DNA of 62,041 nucleotides from Thermoplasmata archaeon. Its GTDB lineage: Archaea > Thermoplasmatota > Thermoplasmata > Lutacidiplasmatales > UBA184. The DNA is taken from positions 1 through 62,041 of the forward strand of contig JASHPK010000031.1 of the NCBI GenBank assembly GCA_030038095.1. The letters run 5' to 3'. Within the stretch, counting starts at the first letter, position 1. Every line of letters begins with the position of its first letter. Positions 33,556 through 41,722 of this stretch are shown one piece after another. Both the position numbers and the translations under genes were made by a program. The notes under the pieces are model-generated. The model was not told the DNA's origin. It ran no database searches and saw nothing but the letters and a program-made list of their open reading frames with translations.

Positions 33556-35417
33556 GCCGACGGCTGGGCGGGGGCGAGCGCGCGGCGGAGCGCTTCCGCG
33601 ATGACCTTTCCGTCCCGACGGCCCCGCACCTCGTGCATCACGTCGCCCATCAGGGGGGAGAAGGCGGCCTCGCCGCGCTCGGCGATCAGCCCGGCGTTCT
33701 CCCGCACCACCCGTTGCACGATCGCGTCCAGCTCCGCGTCCGAGAGGCCCGAGAGACCTGCCCGGGCAAGCGCGGCCTCGAGCGACGGCGCCCCCGCGGC
33801 GAGCGCCGCGAGCACGGCGGGCATCCCTTCCTTCGCGAATCGTCCTTCCTCCGGGCCTCGCAGGAGGGCATCGAGGAGCTCCACCGAGGGCTCGAACGGC
33901 TCACTCCGCTCCGACGGGGATGGGATCGAAGGAAGGTCCTGGGTGAGGAGGCGGGCGACCAACGCCGGCGGTCGTCCCCGCTTCGCGAGGCTCTCGAACG
34001 TCTCTGCGAGGGCCCCGCCGACGATCTGGCCGGCGACCTCGGGAGGGAGGCCGTACTCCGCGGCGAGGCGCGCGCGGAGCGCTCCCGGTCGCTCGGGCAA
34101 TGAACCCGCGAGCCGCGCGAGGAGCTCCGGGGTCACCGCGATGGGCGGGATGTCGGTCTCGGGATACATGCGGTCCCCTCCGGGGAGGGGACGCGAGAAC
34201 CGGGTGCGTCCGTCCGGCAGCGGGTCCCGGGTCTCTCCCGGAATCCCTTCGAGCGCCGCGGCCGCCCGCACCGCGACTCGGCCGAGCGCGAGCTCTAGAC
34301 GGGCCCGGTCCCGATCGGTGACCAGCACGAAGGCGTCGAGAGGAGCCAGTTCGAGCGTCTCACGGACCCTCGCGACGTGGGAGGCCTCCACGCCGTGGCC
34401 CGGAAGCTCGTCGGAATGCAACAGGCCCCGGAGCCCGACGGAGCGGGCCTGGTCCGCGAGCTCCCGGCCGAGGCGCTCCTCGGTGCCCTCCGGGGACTTG
34501 AGCCGCCCCGCGAAGCCCGGGAGGGCGAGGCCGAGCACGACCCCGCCCTTCCGGGCTCCGGCCGACAGCGGACCGGTCGCCACGGTCTCGAAGAGATCCG
34601 AGAGCTCGACCGGAGCGTGGTCGGGGGGCCGGGCGCCCTGGCCGCGGAGCGCGTCGCGGACCGAGAGGAGGAGGCGCTGCCGCTCGACCTCGGAGTCGAT
34701 GTACTGCTGGATCTTCCGAAGCTCCTGGACTCCCTTGATCTCGATCCGGTGGCCGCCCTCGATCGAGACGTTCACGTCCTCGCGGATCGTGCCGATGCCG
34801 CGACGGACCGCGTGGGTCGCCCGGAGCAGGGCCCCGATCTCCTCCGCGACCTCGCGTCCCTCCCGTCCCTCCGAGATCTCGGGTCCCGTGGATACCTCGA
34901 TGAGCGGGATGCCGAGGCGGTCGAGTCGATACACGATCTCCCCGGGACGCTCCGAGATCCGGCGCGCCGCGTCCTCCTCGAGACAGATCGTCGGGATCGA
35001 GAAGCGCTTTCCCCGGACCTCGAGGTGACCGTCCACCGCCACGAGCGCGGTCCGCTGGAAACCGGAAGTGTTGGAACCGTCGACCACGATCTTCCGCATC
35101 ACGACGATCTCGTCGAGCGGATGGGCCCCGAGGAGGAGCGCGATCGTGAGGGCCGTGTCGAGCGCGTCGGGGTTGATCGGATGCGGCGGCTCCTCGTCCA
35201 TCTCCACGAGACAGTCGTACGGGCCGGTCTCGTAGCGGTAGACGAGCCGACGCGACGCGGCGAGGGCGGCCGCGGCGTCGACGGCCCGGCTCTCTCCGCT
35301 CGCGGCCCGGAGCTTTCGAGCGAACGAACCGCGGACCTCCTCCGAAAGCTCGCTCGGGCAGCTGCAGAACAGCTTACCGGTGGAGAGCTGCTGGTGGACC
35401 TCGAGCCCGGCCTTCAC
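33552..35417 (-). CDS. gatE: glutamyl-tRNA(Gln) amidotransferase subunit GatE
   Basis: Archaeal-specific GatB-like subunit that phosphorylates Glu-tRNA-Gln and, with GatD, makes Gln-tRNA-Gln. The 621-residue product has the usual length. KAGLEVHQQLSTGKLFCSCP is at the N-terminus, followed by YRYETGPYDCLVEMDEEPP, RKIVVDGSNTSGFQRT, and the EDVNVSIEGG segment. The GatE-specific AspRS-like insertion lies around residues 270-400, and the C-terminal YqeY-like tail carries VVRENAGLI and SPLMGDVM. The GTG start overlaps the gatD stop (GTGA). Confidence 0.93.
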   Translation of the reverse strand: MKAGLEVHQQLSTGKLFCSCPSELSEEVRGSFARKLRAASGESRAVDAAAALAASRRLVYRYETGPYDCLVEMDEEPPHPINPDALDTALTIALLLGAHPLDEIVVMRKIVVDGSNTSGFQRTALVAVDGHLEVRGKRFSIPTICLEEDAARRISERPGEIVYRLDRLGIPLIEVSTGPEISEGREGREVAEEIGALLRATHAVRRGIGTIREDVNVSIEGGHRIEIKGVQELRKIQQYIDSEVERQRLLLSVRDALRGQGARPPDHAPVELSDLFETVATGPLSAGARKGGVVLGLALPGFAGRLKSPEGTEERLGRELADQARSVGLRGLLHSDELPGHGVEASHVARVRETLELAPLDAFVLVTDRDRARLELALGRVAVRAAAALEGIPGETRDPLPDGRTRFSRPLPGGDRMYPETDIPPIAVTPELLARLAGSLPERPGALRARLAAEYGLPPEVAGQIVGGALAETFESLAKRGRPPALVARLLTQDLPSIPSPSERSEPFEPSVELLDALLRGPEEGRFAKEGMPAVLAALAAGAPSLEAALARAGLSGLSDAELDAIVQRVVRENAGLIAERGEAAFSPLMGDVMHEVRGRRDGKVIAEALRRALAPAQPSA

Positions 35418-36730
35418 GGTGCCTCTCGGTCCTGGTGCCGGAGCTGGAATTCGTGGGCGCGATCCGTGAGGAGCAACCGCTCGACCTCGGCGCGATGCGA
35501 GGATCGTCCGAGAGCCCACAGGAGCTTCGCGTACGCGGTTTCGGGCAGGAGGTCGCCGAGGTAGACGACCCCGGCCTGGGCAAGCTCCCGCCCGGTCGCG
35601 TACACGTACGGGTCGGCCATGCCCTCGAGGCACTGGGTGGTCATCGCCACCACGACCCCTCGACCCACGGCTTCCCGGATCCACGGCACGTGCGAGGACG
35701 CCACGTGACCGAGCCCCGTTCCGGCGAGGACGATGCCGCGAAGATCGTGGGCGAACTGGGCGGCCTTCTGGGGGCTCAGGCCCGGGTAGAACCAGAGGAG
35801 GCCCGCGCGGCCATCGAGGGGGCCGTCGACCCGGGCCGGCCCCTTCGACGGCGGTCGGACCTCGAGATCGAGCCGGAGATCTCCGCCCTCGAGATAGCCG
35901 AGCGGCGGACCGTTTCGGCTGCGGAAGGCGTCCCGTCGGCTGGAATGCATCTTGCGGACCCACGTTCCCCGATGGATCGCAAAGCGGTCGTCGGACGGGC
36001 CCGCATGCATCACGACGACCACCTCCCCGAGGGCGGCCCGACGCGCGACCTCGACCGCGGCTTGAAGATTCGGCGCCCCGTCCGATGAGGGGCGATCGGG
36101 GGACCGTTGAGCGCCGACGAGCACGACAGGACCGGGAAGGTCCGCGAGCAGGAAACTCAGTCCCGCCGCGGTGAACCCGAGCGTGTCGGTGCCGTGTGCG
36201 ACCACGGCGCCGCGAGCCCCGGCGCGGAACGCGTCCACGATCTTCTCCCCGAGGACGACCCAATCGTCGGGGACGAGATCCTCGCTGAGACGGTCGAAGA
36301 CGGGGATGATATGGACCGGACCCGTCGCCTCCATTTCGGGATAGAACTCGAGGATTTCGCGCTCTTCCTTGACCGGCCGCACTCCACCGGTTTCGTAATC
36401 GACGCGCGAAGCTATCGTCCCGCCGGTCGTGAGCAACGCGACCCAACTTCCCGAGGGAGGGGCGTCGGGGACCGGCCCTCCGCTCGAGCTTCCGGGAGCC
36501 GGAGAGTGAAGGGGTCCGAGCCGGCGGTACCTCGCCTCGGGCTCGATCCGAACTCCGATGTTGTAGCCGGTCTCGAGCTTGAGGACGAGGATCCGCGCTC
36601 CCGAGAGTTCGTGGCGGGGCACGATCGTGCCGGTCCAGATACGACCCGACGGGGCGGTGATCTCGACCCGCTCTCCCATCGGGAGCGATCGCAGGACCTC
36701 CCATGGGTCGCTGTGCATCATCTCCCCCAT
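35414..36730 (-). CDS. gatD: glutamyl-tRNA(Gln) amidotransferase subunit GatD
   Basis: Asparaginase-like subunit that releases ammonia from glutamine for GatE. The 438-residue protein has an N-terminal small beta-barrel region (PSGRIWTGTIVPRHE) and two asparaginase motifs: LLTTGGTIAS near residue 100 with the nucleophile Thr, and VVAHGTDTLGFTA. HRGTWVRKMHSSRRDAFRS is also typical. The ATG at 36730 has another in-frame ATG three codons on. A minus-strand CCTTATTAG lies about 50 bp upstream, giving a leader of about 25 nt. Confidence 0.93.
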   Translation of the reverse strand: MGEMMHSDPWEVLRSLPMGERVEITAPSGRIWTGTIVPRHELSGARILVLKLETGYNIGVRIEPEARYRRLGPLHSPAPGSSSGGPVPDAPPSGSWVALLTTGGTIASRVDYETGGVRPVKEEREILEFYPEMEATGPVHIIPVFDRLSEDLVPDDWVVLGEKIVDAFRAGARGAVVAHGTDTLGFTAAGLSFLLADLPGPVVLVGAQRSPDRPSSDGAPNLQAAVEVARRAALGEVVVVMHAGPSDDRFAIHRGTWVRKMHSSRRDAFRSRNGPPLGYLEGGDLRLDLEVRPPSKGPARVDGPLDGRAGLLWFYPGLSPQKAAQFAHDLRGIVLAGTGLGHVASSHVPWIREAVGRGVVVAMTTQCLEGMADPYVYATGRELAQAGVVYLGDLLPETAYAKLLWALGRSSHRAEVERLLLTDRAHEFQLRHQDREAP

Positions 36731-36816
36731 CAGGCGCGACGAGATCTCCGCGTCCGGCCCGGGAGGGTCGAGCGCTAATAAGGGTCGTGCGGAAGCGGCC
36801 GAGCGCCTCCCCGCTC

Positions 36817-36824
36817 TTTTATAG
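36817..36824 (+). promoter_or_regulatory. TATA box of tRNA-Arg
   Basis: TTTTATAG lies about 45 bp before the mature 5' end of tRNA-Arg, predicting a 5' leader of about 20 nt for RNase P removal. Confidence 0.6.
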
Positions 36825-36865
36825 AGGGCCCTCCTCCGCGCGCCGGGAATCCACCGCTCACCGAT

Positions 36866-36974
36866 GCCCGTGTGGGGTAGCTACGGGGCCGGGGCCCTCA
36901 CCCCGCTCCGCTGCACTGGATTATCCTAGAGGCCTGCGGAGCCTCAGACCTGGGTTCGAATCCCAGCACGGGCG
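36866..36974 (+). tRNA. tRNA-Arg(GCG) with a 34-nt D-loop intron
   Basis: The acceptor GCCCGTG (36866-36872) pairs with CACGGGC (36967-36973), discriminator G36974. The anticodon stem GAGGC/GCCTC holds loop CTGCGGA, anticodon GCG at 36936-36938. T arm CTGGG-TTCGAAT-CCCAG is perfect. As in tRNA-Pro, the D loop has an insertion right after AGCT; removing 34 nt leaves AGCT-TGGATTA and a 75-nt tRNA. Confidence 0.92.
36883..36916 (+). other. D-loop intron in tRNA-Arg
   Basis: The insert folds as CGGGGC pairing with GCTCCG and an inner GGGG/CCCC stem. GTAG just before it can pair with CTGC at its end, leaving bulges CTA and ACT. Cutting CT^A and AC^T is a bulge-helix-bulge cut that restores normal D-loop numbering. 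There is no outer helix, so the motif is relaxed. Confidence 0.75.
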
Positions 36975-37150
36975 TGATTCGGGACCGGCTTGACCTCTTG
37001 GTCTGGTTCCGACTCAGCCTCACCTCGATCGCGGACTTTGCGCCCCATCCCAAGTACTGAGGGGTCATTCGGTGCTCCCGCGAGGATACCGGCGAGCGAC
37101 TCGACGCATGGTCCAGAAAATTTTTCAGTACGGTCGACATCCCCCGCGAG

Positions 37151-37345
37151 ATGTGCGAAGACTGTGAGCGGTCCATGGAAGCGGTCGTGGCGGACAAGCC
37201 AAAGTGCAAGTGCAAGGCCTGCAACGCCGGCGGCAGCGTGCTCGCAGTGAATCGGCCGGCGGCTTCCGCGGAACGAGGGCTGGCTCCGTGGTGCGTCGCC
37301 TGCCATCATTTCATCCTCACGGGGCGCTCGTTCGAGAAGCATTGA
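37151..37345 (+). CDS. 64-residue Cys-rich zinc-ribbon-like protein
   Basis: A very small protein with cysteine pairs CEDC, CKCKAC and CVAC plus two adjacent His, enough for one or two zinc sites. No family recognised. A strong A/T element AAAATTTTTC (about 37118-37127) lies about 27 bp before the ATG, which supports a leaderless gene. It is separated from tRNA-Arg by 176 bp in which I see no other gene. Confidence 0.6.
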   Translation: MCEDCERSMEAVVADKPKCKCKACNAGGSVLAVNRPAASAERGLAPWCVACHHFILTGRSFEKH

Positions 37346-37419
37346 CCCATCCCGGGTCGAGCTCCCCGGAGGAGCGGCACTCCCGCGCCTCCGCCGGTTC
37401 TCACACCTTCCGACCTCGA

Positions 37420-37439
37420 CCGCGTCGGGACCGACGCGG
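37420..37439. terminator. perfect hairpin in a 180-bp convergent gap
   Basis: CCGCGTCGG-GA-CCGACGCGG is a perfect 9-bp inverted repeat with a 2-nt loop. It sits between the 3' ends of the convergent genes ending at 37345 and 37526. No T tract follows. I see nothing else in this gap. Confidence 0.35.
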
Positions 37440-37525
37440 GGATCGCGCCCGCCTCGGTTCGCTCTGGGCGACGTGGCTTCCCGACGCGTGATCTCTCCCC
37501 ACCGCGGGGAACGGGTCTGCCCGGA

Positions 37526-37798
37526 CTACCCTCGGTGCCGGACGACGAATGCCGTGATCCGGCCGGCGAGCCCGAGAAGCAAGAGCGCGATCGATAGCGC
37601 GAGCATCGCGGTGACCTCGGGCGCCGCTCCTACGGGATATCCGGTACTCCCGCACGCCATCGCGGTGCAACCCTGCGACCGGGTTGCGCCGTACGTGACG
37701 ATCGAGGCGAAGGCCAGGATCACGCCGATCACGAGATACGAGACGAACCAACGAATGGCGGAGCGGCTCGCGATCCAGGGCTCGGACTCCGACGCCAT
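37526..37798 (-). CDS. small two-helix membrane protein
   Basis: A 90-residue protein with helices VSYLVIGVILAFASIVTYGA and AMLALSIALLLLGLAGRI. The loop between them has two cysteines (GCTAMACGS), which could form an extracellular disulfide. Function unknown. GGTATAATC on the minus strand (37827-37835) is about 33 bp before the ATG, supporting this frame over the longer plus-strand frame that runs through it. Confidence 0.6.
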   Translation of the reverse strand: MASESEPWIASRSAIRWFVSYLVIGVILAFASIVTYGATRSQGCTAMACGSTGYPVGAAPEVTAMLALSIALLLLGLAGRITAFVVRHRG

Positions 37799-38021
37799 CG
37801 CCCGGGGACGAACTCGTCGCCGGCTCGATTATACCTTGAGTGAACGTGGCTCCACCCGGACGGGCGAAGCCGGTGGGAGCGATGTGACCTTGACCGCACC
37901 GCCCCGAGGTCTCGGAAATCTGCTCCCGGAGTCGACGATCCTACGCGCCGCGGACCGTCCCATGGGGTCTCGAAAGGCCCGATGGAGGAACCTTCAAATC
38001 GGGGGGCCCCTCCCGCCGGAA

Positions 38022-38465
38022 ATGTCCCCCAACCTGCGCGCCGGGGTCTGCGTAGGGGCCGCGATCTTCCATGAGGGGGCCGTCCTCCTGCTCCGGAGGG
38101 TTCCGGACTTCCCCGGACTCTGGGAGTTGCCCGGGGGATCCGTGGAATCGGGGGAGACGCTGGGAGCGGCCCTCGCGCGAGAGATCCTCGAGGAGACCGG
38201 ACTCTCAGTTCGGACCGGGCTCCCATTCCACGCGTCGACCTTTGAGGCGGATGCGGCAGAGGGCGGCCGCGTGACGGTGGTCGCCGTGGAGTACCTGTGC
38301 GAGGCGAAATCTCGAGGGCCGGTCCGCCTGTCGCCTTCCGAACACGACGGGTTCGCGTGGGTCCGTCGTAGAGACCTGTCGAAGTATCCGCTCGTGCCGG
38401 CGTTCGTTCCGGTGGTCCCGGAAGCGTTCCGAGTGCGTCGAACGTCGCGACCGAGATCACCCTAG
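38022..38465 (+). CDS. NUDIX hydrolase
   Basis: Hydrolyses a nucleoside diphosphate linked to another group; the substrate cannot be read. The 147-residue protein has the full NUDIX box at residues 38-61 (GGSVESGETLG, then REILEETGL). WELPGGSVESGE and the upstream RRVPDFPG resemble MutT/ADP-ribose-type members. The ATG at 38022 is chosen because CCTTCAAATC (37991-38000) lies about 25 bp upstream; a longer frame from 37473 would run antisense through a membrane gene. Confidence 0.88.
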   Translation: MSPNLRAGVCVGAAIFHEGAVLLLRRVPDFPGLWELPGGSVESGETLGAALAREILEETGLSVRTGLPFHASTFEADAAEGGRVTVVAVEYLCEAKSRGPVRLSPSEHDGFAWVRRRDLSKYPLVPAFVPVVPEAFRVRRTSRPRSP

Positions 38466-38602
38466 GGCTTTGGACCTCGAGACCCGGTCGCTCCGTCGAA
38501 CGCCTCGCGCTCTCCGGTCGCGGCCCGCAGGGAACCGCCCACCCGGGTCGCTCGTCCTGTCGAATCCCATTTAGCCGAGTCGCCATTTCCGGTCGACGCG
38601 AG

Positions 38603-39136
38603 ATGGTGACGCCGACGGAGGTCCAGTGGGTCCGCTCGAGCGGAATTCCCCCGCGGGTTCTCGTATTCGGAGGTCTGCTCATCGTCGTCGCCTTTGCCGT
38701 GGTCGGGGTTGTGGCGGGGTCCGTCGGGGGAGCGGGCATGGTCCGCGCGCTCGAGTTCGCTCCGTCCGGATCGATCGGAGCGGCCGCGATCGGTGTGGTG
38801 TGGGGGTTCGGGATCGCCGTGCCGATCCTGCTGCTGCTGGTGATCGTCTCCGCCGGCGAAGTGCGCATCGGGCTCACGTCCGAGGGGATCGAGCTCGTGT
38901 CGAGGCTCCGTCGCCGACGGCTTCGATGGGACCAGCTCTGGCCCACCGACCCGCGGCCTTCGAGCGGCTGGCTCCTCGTCAGCTACCGCCTCGAGGGCCG
39001 GCCGGGCCTGCGCTACTTCTGGGCGACCGAGGCGCAAGCCCACGCCCTCGCGATGCATCCGAAGGCGCCGTTCAACCTTTTCCCGCCCCCGTGGCGGGAC
39101 CGGCTCGGCATCGCGCCCCCGGCGCCCCCGTCGTGA
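38603..39136 (+). CDS. two-helix membrane protein with PH-like domain
   Basis: A 177-residue protein with two strong membrane helices (VLVFGGLLIVVAFAVVGVVAG; IGVVWGFGIAVPILLLLVIV). A soluble tail follows with GLTSEGIELVSRLRRRRLRW and WDQLWPTDP, resembling a PH-like fold. The plan matches the protein at 24548, suggesting a lineage family. CATTTAGCC about 33 bp upstream fits a short-leader promoter. Function unknown. Confidence 0.62.
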   Translation: MVTPTEVQWVRSSGIPPRVLVFGGLLIVVAFAVVGVVAGSVGGAGMVRALEFAPSGSIGAAAIGVVWGFGIAVPILLLLVIVSAGEVRIGLTSEGIELVSRLRRRRLRWDQLWPTDPRPSSGWLLVSYRLEGRPGLRYFWATEAQAHALAMHPKAPFNLFPPPWRDRLGIAPPAPPS

Positions 39137-39202
39137 CCGCGCGTCGGGCGGGGAATCCCGGGATCGGAATCCCTCTCCAGCGACCGGGGTTCGCCCCGGC
39201 GA

Positions 39203-40390
39203 TCAGCCCCGTCGCCCCACCACGAGAGGGATCGACACTCGGTCCGACTGGGCCCGGGCGATCTCGGGAAGGATCCAGGTGGACGAGGGGAGGTCCTTCG
39301 GCGGCACGTACTCGGAGGGGGGCCGGCCCCCGATCCGCAGCACCCGCTCCGCGACCGACGCGCACCAGCCACAGGTCCGGCACGAAGTGTGTTCGCAGTC
39401 CGTGACCGAGATGCGGCGCAGGAACCCCTTCGGGAACGCGCGGTTGTCGATCGTCACGTCGGAGAGCCGGTCGAACGCCTCCACGAGCTGAAGGATGTGA
39501 TCGAGCGGTTCCACCGCCGAGTCATGGAGGAAGCTGCGCGGCGCTTTCACCTGCACATAGCTCAGGATGTCGAGGAGGTTTCCGGAGTATTCGCGCGCGG
39601 CGTAGGCCCGGGCGGCCCGGATCAGCCAGTCGGTGGGCTTGTTCCGGCCCGAGATCTTGAAGCGGTGGACCCCGACCTCCTCGTAGACCTCGAGGTCCTC
39701 GGGGCGCACGAAGATCGAGGCGATGAGACGCGCCGGGTCCCGCACGAGCTCGAGACCGCACTCGAGCAGCGGGTACTCGAGCGCGGGACAGGGCGCTCCC
39801 GGCTGCGACGAGGCCGAGCTCGTGTTGAGGTGGTGGGACCGATACGGGCAACCCTGGAGGCACGTCTGGTTCACGAGGACCTCGACCCGGGCCCCCGAGC
39901 GAACGATCCCGCGGATCAGCGCGAAGTCCCGGTTCGCCTCCTCCAGCACGATCGTGTCGGCGCCCATGTCGAGGAAGTACTCCGCCTGGGTCACCGTGCG
40001 GATCCGGGCGAAGGTCGAGACGGAGACCGGAACGGAGGGGTACTCCCGCTTCAAGATCTCGACGAGGAGCGGCAGGGCGACCACGAAGCCGTCGACCCCG
40101 AGGTCGAGGAGGCGGGCGACCTCCGCGAGGAACTTCGCCTCGAAGCCCGCGTCGTACTCCTTCAGGACGAGGTCGATGCTGTTCAGCGTCGCGTAGAACT
40201 GGCGGCCGGACCGGTGGATCGACCGCAGGTGGGTGCGGAAACGTTCCGGATCGACCGGCGGGAGGATGCTCGGGGGCCGACCGCCCCCGACGAAAGTCAC
40301 GGGGAAGTTGCCGAAGTACGTCTCGACCGGGAGGTCGGCCGTGGCCGTGACGAGTCGATCGTCAAAGTTCGAGGCGAGGACCAGCTCCAT
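39203..40390 (-). CDS. peptidase U32 family protein
   Basis: A 395-residue U32-family member. Relatives act as collagenase-like proteases or, as in UbiU/UbiV, TrhP and RlhA, as Fe-S hydroxylation factors. The TIM-barrel core has YATLNSIDL, VSVSTFARI and EEANRDFALIRGI. Cysteines that could hold a cluster are in NQTCLQGCPYRSHH, then APCPALEYPLLECG. The C-terminal end has CEHTSCRTCGWCAS, an extra Cys-rich motif. The leaderless ATG at 40390 has CCTTAGAAG about 25 bp upstream. True activity is unknown. Confidence 0.82.
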   Translation of the reverse strand: MELVLASNFDDRLVTATADLPVETYFGNFPVTFVGGGRPPSILPPVDPERFRTHLRSIHRSGRQFYATLNSIDLVLKEYDAGFEAKFLAEVARLLDLGVDGFVVALPLLVEILKREYPSVPVSVSTFARIRTVTQAEYFLDMGADTIVLEEANRDFALIRGIVRSGARVEVLVNQTCLQGCPYRSHHLNTSSASSQPGAPCPALEYPLLECGLELVRDPARLIASIFVRPEDLEVYEEVGVHRFKISGRNKPTDWLIRAARAYAAREYSGNLLDILSYVQVKAPRSFLHDSAVEPLDHILQLVEAFDRLSDVTIDNRAFPKGFLRRISVTDCEHTSCRTCGWCASVAERVLRIGGRPPSEYVPPKDLPSSTWILPEIARAQSDRVSIPLVVGRRG

Positions 40391-40481
40391 GGTAGCCGGA
40401 GTCGAATGGACGCTTCTAAGGCTCCTCCCGCACCGGTGCGGGAAAACCTGCTTTTGTGCGCCGGAGCTGGGTCGATGGACC

Positions 40482-40862
40482 ATGAGCGCCGTTCCTTCGC
40501 CCCGGACGATCCAGCGCCTCCGCTCTGAGATCGAGACCATCGACCGGTCGATCGTGCTCCTGCTCGGCGCCCGGGAGCGCGCCCAGCACCGGCTGCTCGC
40601 CTGGAAGGAGGCCGCGGGAATCCCCGGGCACGACCCCGCGCAGGAGCATCGCGTGCTGACCCGGGCGATCGGATGGGCCCGGGAGTGCGGGACGGACGAG
40701 CACGTGGCGGCCGAGGTGATCCGACTCGCGCTCGTGAGCGGCAAGCGCCGGTTCGCGGCCGCACCGGTCGGGTCCCGAACGGCTAGCCGGACGGCCCCGG
40801 CGCGCGGGGGGGCCCCGGTCCCGGCCGGGCCACCGCTCCTCGTGCGGGTCAACTCGGGCTGA
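40482..40862 (+). CDS. aroQ: chorismate mutase (AroQ class)
   Basis: Rearranges chorismate to prephenate for Phe/Tyr synthesis. The 126-residue protein carries the AroQ helical core: LRSEIETIDRSIVLLLGARE with the active-site Arg, then HRLLAWKEAAGIPGHD and the EHRVL segment. The last about 40 residues are Ala/Pro/Arg-rich and probably disordered. It is divergent from the U32 gene, and no other shikimate gene is nearby. The ATG at 40482 is the best start; longer in-frame options overlap the U32 gene. Confidence 0.78.
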   Translation: MSAVPSPRTIQRLRSEIETIDRSIVLLLGARERAQHRLLAWKEAAGIPGHDPAQEHRVLTRAIGWARECGTDEHVAAEVIRLALVSGKRRFAAAPVGSRTASRTAPARGGAPVPAGPPLLVRVNSG

Positions 40863-40919
40863 CGAGACCGCTTTAGCGATTTCCCCCTACATGTCAGGTG
40901 ACCGACGGGGAGGTCGGAG

Positions 40920-41687
40920 ATGCAGGGCAAGAAAACGAACGGCGTGGCCGAGCTGTCACGGGCAGGCGCTCCCGGACCCGGGGAGCCAGGGGACCGACAC
41001 ACCTCGCTGGTCGAGCTCGAGTTCCCCGAGATCGCGGACGACCACTGGCTCCGGCAGCTCACCGAGCGCTGGCCCACCCGGGTCCACCTGCGGGTCTGCC
41101 GACCGGTCGCTCCGAGCGACTCCCGCGTCCTCCAGATCCTCGACCTCGAGGCGAAGCCCGAGGACGTGAACGCCATCGAGCGGTACGTCCGCTCGCTCCG
41201 CGAGGTCTCGGGAGTCCATGTCGTCCGCACGGCGCCGTCCCGCCTCTTCCTCCGGGTGATCGGCCCGGTGCCCCTCGAGTGCACCGAGCTGTTCCGCTCG
41301 GGCGGCTTCTGCCTCTCCTGCCGACTCCTGGTCCAGGACACCGACCCGAAGACCCGCACCTGGAGGATCGTCGTTCCGAGGCGGACGGCCGCCCCGAAGG
41401 TGATCGAGGCGGCACGGGGCCGCGGGCCCGCGGGCCCCGAGCCGAAGGTCCGGGTGCGTCGCTTCGTCCCCGCCAAGTCGCTGACCCCCCGGCAGCACGA
41501 GGCGATCGGGATCGCCCACCGGCTGGGCTACTACGATTATCCGCGTCGGGCGAGGCTCGCGGACGTCGGACGGGCGCTCGCGATCAGCCGGTCCGCGACG
41601 GCGGAGCTCCTCCGACGGGCGGAGGCGAAGGTCGTGGCCCGCGAGCTCGAGCCGATCGGGCACACGGTCGGCGCGGAAAGCCTCTAG
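40920..41687 (+). CDS. bat-type HTH transcriptional regulator
   Basis: A 255-residue archaeal regulator of the bacterio-opsin-activator type. The C-terminal HTH_10 domain reads LTPRQHEAIGIAHRLGYYDY then DVGRALAISRSATAELLRRA. The N-terminal about 170 residues form a beta/alpha sensor-like region with FPEIADDHWLRQLTERWPTR and two cysteines in FCLSC that might sense metal or redox state. A GGAGGTCGGAG stretch precedes ATG 40920, an unusually good ribosome-binding site here. Target genes are unknown. Confidence 0.83.
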   Translation: MQGKKTNGVAELSRAGAPGPGEPGDRHTSLVELEFPEIADDHWLRQLTERWPTRVHLRVCRPVAPSDSRVLQILDLEAKPEDVNAIERYVRSLREVSGVHVVRTAPSRLFLRVIGPVPLECTELFRSGGFCLSCRLLVQDTDPKTRTWRIVVPRRTAAPKVIEAARGRGPAGPEPKVRVRRFVPAKSLTPRQHEAIGIAHRLGYYDYPRRARLADVGRALAISRSATAELLRRAEAKVVARELEPIGHTVGAESL

Positions 41688-41722
41688 CGGCTTGAGCGCG
41701 CCCCCGACGAAGTTCCTTCCGA

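Noticed and set aside
33552-36704. GatE with a very long N-terminal extension
   Set aside because: The extra about 430 codons run out of frame through gatD and are low complexity. GTG 35417, overlapping the gatD stop, gives a normal GatE.
36975-37150. Second tRNA or sRNA after tRNA-Arg
   Set aside because: No T-arm or C/D box set with correct spacing was found; only the promoter of the Cys-rich gene is supported.
37473-38021. N-terminal extension of the NUDIX protein
   Set aside because: The extension lies antisense to a small membrane-protein gene and crosses the CCTTCAAATC promoter box; the ATG at 38022 gives a standard NUDIX length.
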